The notes beneath the pieces were generated by a model. The model was not told where the DNA came from, did no database searches, and saw nothing but the letters and a program-made list of their open reading frames with translations. A stretch of DNA of 9,188 bases, from contig DFDK01000026.1 of NCBI GenBank assembly GCA_002367695.1, positions 21,058 through 30,245 of the forward strand, read 5' to 3'. Shown piece by piece: positions 6,784-9,188 of the stretch. Source of the stretch: Acidimicrobium sp. UBA3029. Lineage in GTDB: Bacteria > Actinomycetota > Acidimicrobiia > Acidimicrobiales > Ilumatobacteraceae. Each line of letters starts with the position of its first letter. Within the stretch, counting starts at the first letter, position 1. The translations under genes and the position numbers were made by a program.

Positions 6784-7746
6784 ATGAGCAACGAATACAC
6801 ACTTGGCCTACACGAAGTTGGTGACAACTCGTATGCGTACTTGCAGCCAGAGGGCGGTTGGGGTTACAGCAATGCAGGCCTCATTGTTGGCGATGGCGTC
6901 TCGCTGCTAGTCGACACGCTGTTTGATCTAAATCTCACGGCATCCATGCTCGACTCGATGTCTACTGCGACACGAAGCGCACCAATAACAACTGTTGTTA
7001 ACACACATGCCAATGGCGACCACTGTTATGGCAACCAACTTGTCCTAGGTGCAGAAATTGTTGCTTCTAGTGCCACTGCACGCGAGATGCTGGAAGTTCC
7101 ACCTTCGATGCTTGCGGCACTCAATGATGCACCTGGTGAGATCGGCGAGTTATTCCGACATTTCTTTGGTGATTTCGAATTCAATGGCATTGACCTTGCG
7201 CCTCCGACGCGCACCTTTGATGGGCGTCTCGATATTGAAGTGGGTGGAAGAGTTGTAGAGCTGATTGAAGTTGGTCCTGCACATACGCAGGGCGACACAA
7301 TCGCTTATGTCGCAGATTCGAAGACGTTGTACACCGGCGACATCTTGTTTATTGGTGGCACACCGATCGTGTGGGCAGGGCCACTCGACAACTGGATTGC
7401 GGCGTGCGATCTTATGTCCGAACTAGATATTGATGTGGTGGTGCCTGGTCACGGTCCTCTCACCGACAAAGCCGGCATTGCGCGAGTACGGGACTATCTG
7501 TCATTTGTATTAAGCGAAGCAACATTGCGTCACGATGCAGGTATGGACGCATTTGATGCAGCGCGTGAAATTGCGCGTGACATCTTGGGGGACAACAGTC
7601 GTTCGTTTGCACAATGGAAAGAGTTTGGGCGTATCAGTGTCAATGTCGACACGGTGTATCGCAGCATTGATGCCACACACAAGAGCCCAGATGTGATTGA
7701 GCAGTTTCGCCGGATGGCAAAGATCGAGCTACACCCCGAGGGCTGA
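6784..7746 (+). CDS. metallo-beta-lactamase fold hydrolase with HxNxDH variant motif
   Basis: This 320-residue protein has an MBL-fold core. After a SNAGLIVGDGVSLLVDT strand pair comes the metal motif at residues 75-80, which reads His75-Ala-Asn77-Gly-Asp79-His80 in place of the usual HxHxDH. Further ligands are His167 (in GPAHTQGD), Asp186 (YTGDILF) and His223 (VPGHGP). The C-terminal 90 residues are helical and unlike short MBL proteins. No signal peptide is visible, so it is probably cytoplasmic. Substrate is unknown; thioesterase, lactonase or nuclease cannot be separated by sequence. Substitution of the second His by Asn probably alters the first metal site. The start ATG 6784 lies 9 bases after the ROK stop, with TAAGTT just before it. 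The 3' end overlaps the convergent SURF1 gene by 18 bases. Confidence 0.83.
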   Translation: MSNEYTLGLHEVGDNSYAYLQPEGGWGYSNAGLIVGDGVSLLVDTLFDLNLTASMLDSMSTATRSAPITTVVNTHANGDHCYGNQLVLGAEIVASSATAREMLEVPPSMLAALNDAPGEIGELFRHFFGDFEFNGIDLAPPTRTFDGRLDIEVGGRVVELIEVGPAHTQGDTIAYVADSKTLYTGDILFIGGTPIVWAGPLDNWIAACDLMSELDIDVVVPGHGPLTDKAGIARVRDYLSFVLSEATLRHDAGMDAFDAAREIARDILGDNSRSFAQWKEFGRISVNVDTVYRSIDATHKSPDVIEQFRRMAKIELHPEG

Positions 7747-8466
7747 TTGTTTTTTCCCAGTTGCTTCGCGCCTCACGATTGCGAACCAACCCCCAAGAGC
7801 GCACAGTGAAAAGAGAATCCACTGACCGACGTAGCCAAGATGCGGTCCGTTGTTAAAAGTAGGTTCGGCGATTCTTGACAGTGTCGTATCATCTGCGGGC
7901 GATGAAGATTGCAACTCGACATAGACATTGACCAGTGGGGCAGGCATCTGTTGTTGCAGTCGCAGAATATCGATGCGTTGCACTTCGGTAAGTACTCCGC
8001 TCGTTGCATCGGAGACCGCGCCAAGTCGCTTGGCGGAAGATGCGCGAAGTCTGCCTTGCAGTGTGACTGTTCCAGCGGGTGGATCAAGCACAGACCCACC
8101 GAGTGGCACAAAACCTCTATTAACGAGTATCAAGCGACCATCAGACAATTGCAGCGGAGCGACAGGGTCGAAGCCTGCTTGTCCACCTTGCGATACATTG
8201 ACGATCTGGATGTCGTGGTCTTGCAGATACAGACCCGTCACCACGACACTTCTCCATTCGGCATCGCTGGCAGATGAAAATGTTTCAAGTACTTGCTCGA
8301 GTGGTGCTGTTGGAGTATCGACGCGCTCCTTTAGGGTTTCATTAAACGCAACTCGTTGGTGGTGGCGATCCAATTGCCAGTTGGCAAGCATCAGCATGAT
8401 TGTGACAAGTACAACGATCAAAACATGAAAAGCAATCCACTTTGGTCGCAATAAAAACTTGTACAC
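7729..8466 (-). CDS. SURF1 family cytochrome oxidase assembly protein
   Basis: SURF1 (Shy1) proteins help insert haem a into cytochrome c oxidase at the membrane. The 245-residue product has the family layout: an N-terminal membrane helix at about 11-29 followed by WQLDR (30-34), an outside domain with VNRGFVPLGG, and a C-terminal NNGPHLGYVGQW motif leading into the second helix at about 212-231. The NNGPHL and VNRGF signatures are diagnostic. The start is GTG (8466-8464); a stop lies just upstream in frame, so no earlier start exists. There is no Shine-Dalgarno, but a TAAGTT -10 element ends 7 bases before the GTG, so the mRNA may be leaderless. No oxidase subunit gene is in view. The 3' end overlaps the MBL gene. 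Confidence 0.92.
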   Translation of the reverse strand: MYKFLLRPKWIAFHVLIVVLVTIMLMLANWQLDRHHQRVAFNETLKERVDTPTAPLEQVLETFSSASDAEWRSVVVTGLYLQDHDIQIVNVSQGGQAGFDPVAPLQLSDGRLILVNRGFVPLGGSVLDPPAGTVTLQGRLRASSAKRLGAVSDATSGVLTEVQRIDILRLQQQMPAPLVNVYVELQSSSPADDTTLSRIAEPTFNNGPHLGYVGQWILFSLCALGGWFAIVRREATGKKQSALGV

Positions 8467-8473
8467 GGATCAC

Positions 8474-8502
8474 AACTTAGTGCGACAGGCGACTAGCGTA
8501 AA
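8474..8502 (-). promoter_or_regulatory. predicted SURF1 promoter, leaderless type
   Basis: On the minus strand TTTACG (8502-8497) and TAAGTT (8479-8474) are separated by 17 bases, matching -35 and -10 spacing. The -10 ends 7 bases before the GTG start, which would place transcription start at or next to the start codon. Seen in sequence; activity is inferred. Confidence 0.45.
8494..8499 (+). promoter_or_regulatory. possible -10 element for the DCC-family gene
   Basis: TAGCGT fits the actinobacterial TANNNT pattern and ends 8 bases before ATG 8508, with no Shine-Dalgarno between, so a leaderless mRNA is possible. No convincing -35 is seen. It lies within the spacer of the opposing SURF1 promoter. 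Confidence 0.3.
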
Positions 8503-8507
8503 CTTCT

Positions 8508-8885
8508 ATGAACACACTGATTTATGATGGGGATTGTGCCTTTTGTCTCCGTTGTGTGCAGTGGATGCAAAAACACTTCAAGCGTGTTCCTCAAATTCTC
8601 GCCTGGCAACAAGCCGATCTTGTGCAGATGCGTCTCACCGCCGAACAGTGTCAAACGGCAGTGCAATGGGTGAGCGCAGACTCGACTCAGATCTTGAGCG
8701 CCCATAAAGCAATTGCTCGTGTTTGCAAAGACGCTGGAGGCTTGATCACGGTGGCCGGATGGCTCATGTCAATGCCGATTGTCTCTCAACTTGCCGGGTT
8801 TGTGTATCGCTGGGTAGCGCGCAATCGTCAAAAAATGCCAGGTGGTACGGCTGCATGTGCAATCGACTTTGAAAAGAAAATCTAA
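8508..8885 (+). CDS. DCC family thiol-disulfide oxidoreductase (DUF393)
   Basis: The 125-residue protein begins with the defining DUF393 motif YDGDCAFC: Asp7, Cys10 and Cys13 sit in a thioredoxin-like first strand and helix. A third cysteine, Cys16, extends the pattern to CxxCxxC. The C-terminal end has YRWVARNRQKMPGG, close to the YxxxAxNRxxxxG pattern common in this family. Members are thought to carry out thiol-disulfide exchange, but physiological partners are poorly known. No signal peptide is seen; a mildly hydrophobic stretch lies near 80-100 (LITVAGWLMSMPIVSQLAGF). It has no ribosome binding site. It is divergent from SURF1 across 41 bases, so shared regulation with oxidase assembly is conceivable but unproven. 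Its stop overlaps the next, convergent gene by 4 bases. Confidence 0.85.
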   Translation: MNTLIYDGDCAFCLRCVQWMQKHFKRVPQILAWQQADLVQMRLTAEQCQTAVQWVSADSTQILSAHKAIARVCKDAGGLITVAGWLMSMPIVSQLAGFVYRWVARNRQKMPGGTAACAIDFEKKI

Positions 8886-9188
8886 ATAGTTCGTCGTTCG
8901 TTTAATTGCTCTGCGAGTTGGTCAAGACAAGACTGATCGGCTGAGTATAAGAGTTCTCGATCCTCTAGGGCGGTTGAAACTTGAGCAACAAGTGACTTCC
9001 AGGTTGCATTGGGCATGCCTGTCACGATACGTAGCGCGCGCGTCAGCGCTTGTTGTGGGTTGGCGTCATAGCTGTTCATCAAAACTTCTACATCTCGCTT
9101 GGTTAATGCGCGCGCAGACTGTGCAGCCTTGATCTTTCGTTGCACGTACGGAGAAAATATGTTCTGGTATCTACTTTGTAGTTCGGGA
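8882..9188 (-). CDS. unidentified helical protein, 5' end outside window
   Basis: The minus-strand frame ends at TAG (8884-8882) and is open to the right edge, giving 101 visible residues. A GTG at 9145 could start a shorter 87-residue protein. However, the frame continues without a stop through residues reading PELQSRYQNIFSPYV, so the gene more likely begins beyond the window. The visible part is soluble and mostly helical, with a basic patch (QRKIKAAQSARALTKRD), a central ALTRALRIVTGMP stretch and an acidic, Leu-rich C-terminus (LEDRELLYSADQSCLDQLAEQL). I do not recognise a family. There is no membrane segment and only one cysteine. Codon choice looks like that of its neighbours. It converges on the DCC gene. 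Confidence 0.6.
   Translation of the reverse strand, partial: PELQSRYQNIFSPYVQRKIKAAQSARALTKRDVEVLMNSYDANPQQALTRALRIVTGMPNATWKSLVAQVSTALEDRELLYSADQSCLDQLAEQLNERRTI

Noticed and set aside
7733..7756. Possible intrinsic terminator after the MBL gene
   Set aside because: A T-run is present, but the only stem is CCC/GGG around a two-base loop with bulged flanks, too weak to call.
7928..8428. 166-codon open frame on the plus strand
   Set aside because: It lies fully antisense to the well-supported SURF1 gene, with Ser/Cys/Thr-rich composition and no recognisable motif.
1..9188. tRNA or rRNA genes, CRISPR arrays, insertion sequences, toxin-antitoxin or phage genes
   Set aside because: No direct repeat arrays, transposase motifs, terminal inverted repeats or tRNA-like cloverleaf were noticed; coding density leaves no room for them.

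Overview
The window reads as an ordinary, densely packed stretch of an actinobacterial chromosome. It has eleven or twelve protein genes, almost no intergenic space, no RNA genes, no mobile elements and no repeats. GC content looks close to 50 % by eye, which is low for Actinobacteria. A PimB-type mannosyltransferase, a TB16.3-like SRPBCC protein, a ROK glucokinase with a zinc motif, an actinobacterial-style QueG with HEAT repeats, and TANNNT -10 elements right in front of start codons all fit Actinobacteria. The best guess is an aquatic Acidimicrobiia (Ilumatobacter / CL500-29-like) lineage; this is inference, because there is no rRNA or marker gene to confirm it.

Left region (1-2453, plus strand): the 3' part of a DUF1326 gene, then a DmdA-like (DMSP demethylase / GcvT family) methyltransferase joined to it by an ATGA stop/start overlap, then an alpha/beta hydrolase 15 bases downstream. 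These look like one transcription unit that begins outside the window. Middle region (2454-7746, plus strand): a 68-base gap is followed by a small cysteine-rich protein with the only strong Shine-Dalgarno sequence in the window. Its 3' end overlaps a QueG-type epoxyqueuosine reductase. Next come a PimB-like GT4 glycosyltransferase, a four-helix membrane protein (ATGA overlap), an SRPBCC lipid-binding-fold protein, a ROK sugar kinase and an MBL-fold hydrolase. Spacing is 0-20 bases, so this may be one operon. The central block (GT4, membrane protein, SRPBCC, ROK) suggests cell-envelope mannolipid synthesis next to sugar phosphorylation.

Right region (7729-9188): a SURF1 cytochrome oxidase assembly gene on the minus strand converges on the MBL gene with an 18-base overlap. 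It is divergent, across only 41 bases, from a DCC/DUF393 thiol-disulfide oxidoreductase gene. That gene in turn converges, with a 4-base overlap, on an unidentified minus-strand gene that runs off the right edge.

No wholly new system is evident. The items most worth a second look are the DmdA-like enzyme, which keeps the substrate-pocket Trp/Glu/Tyr but has lost an aromatic pair; the Cys-rich micro-protein ahead of QueG; the HxNxDH variant of the MBL metal motif; and the compact divergent promoter region that appears to drive leaderless mRNAs.
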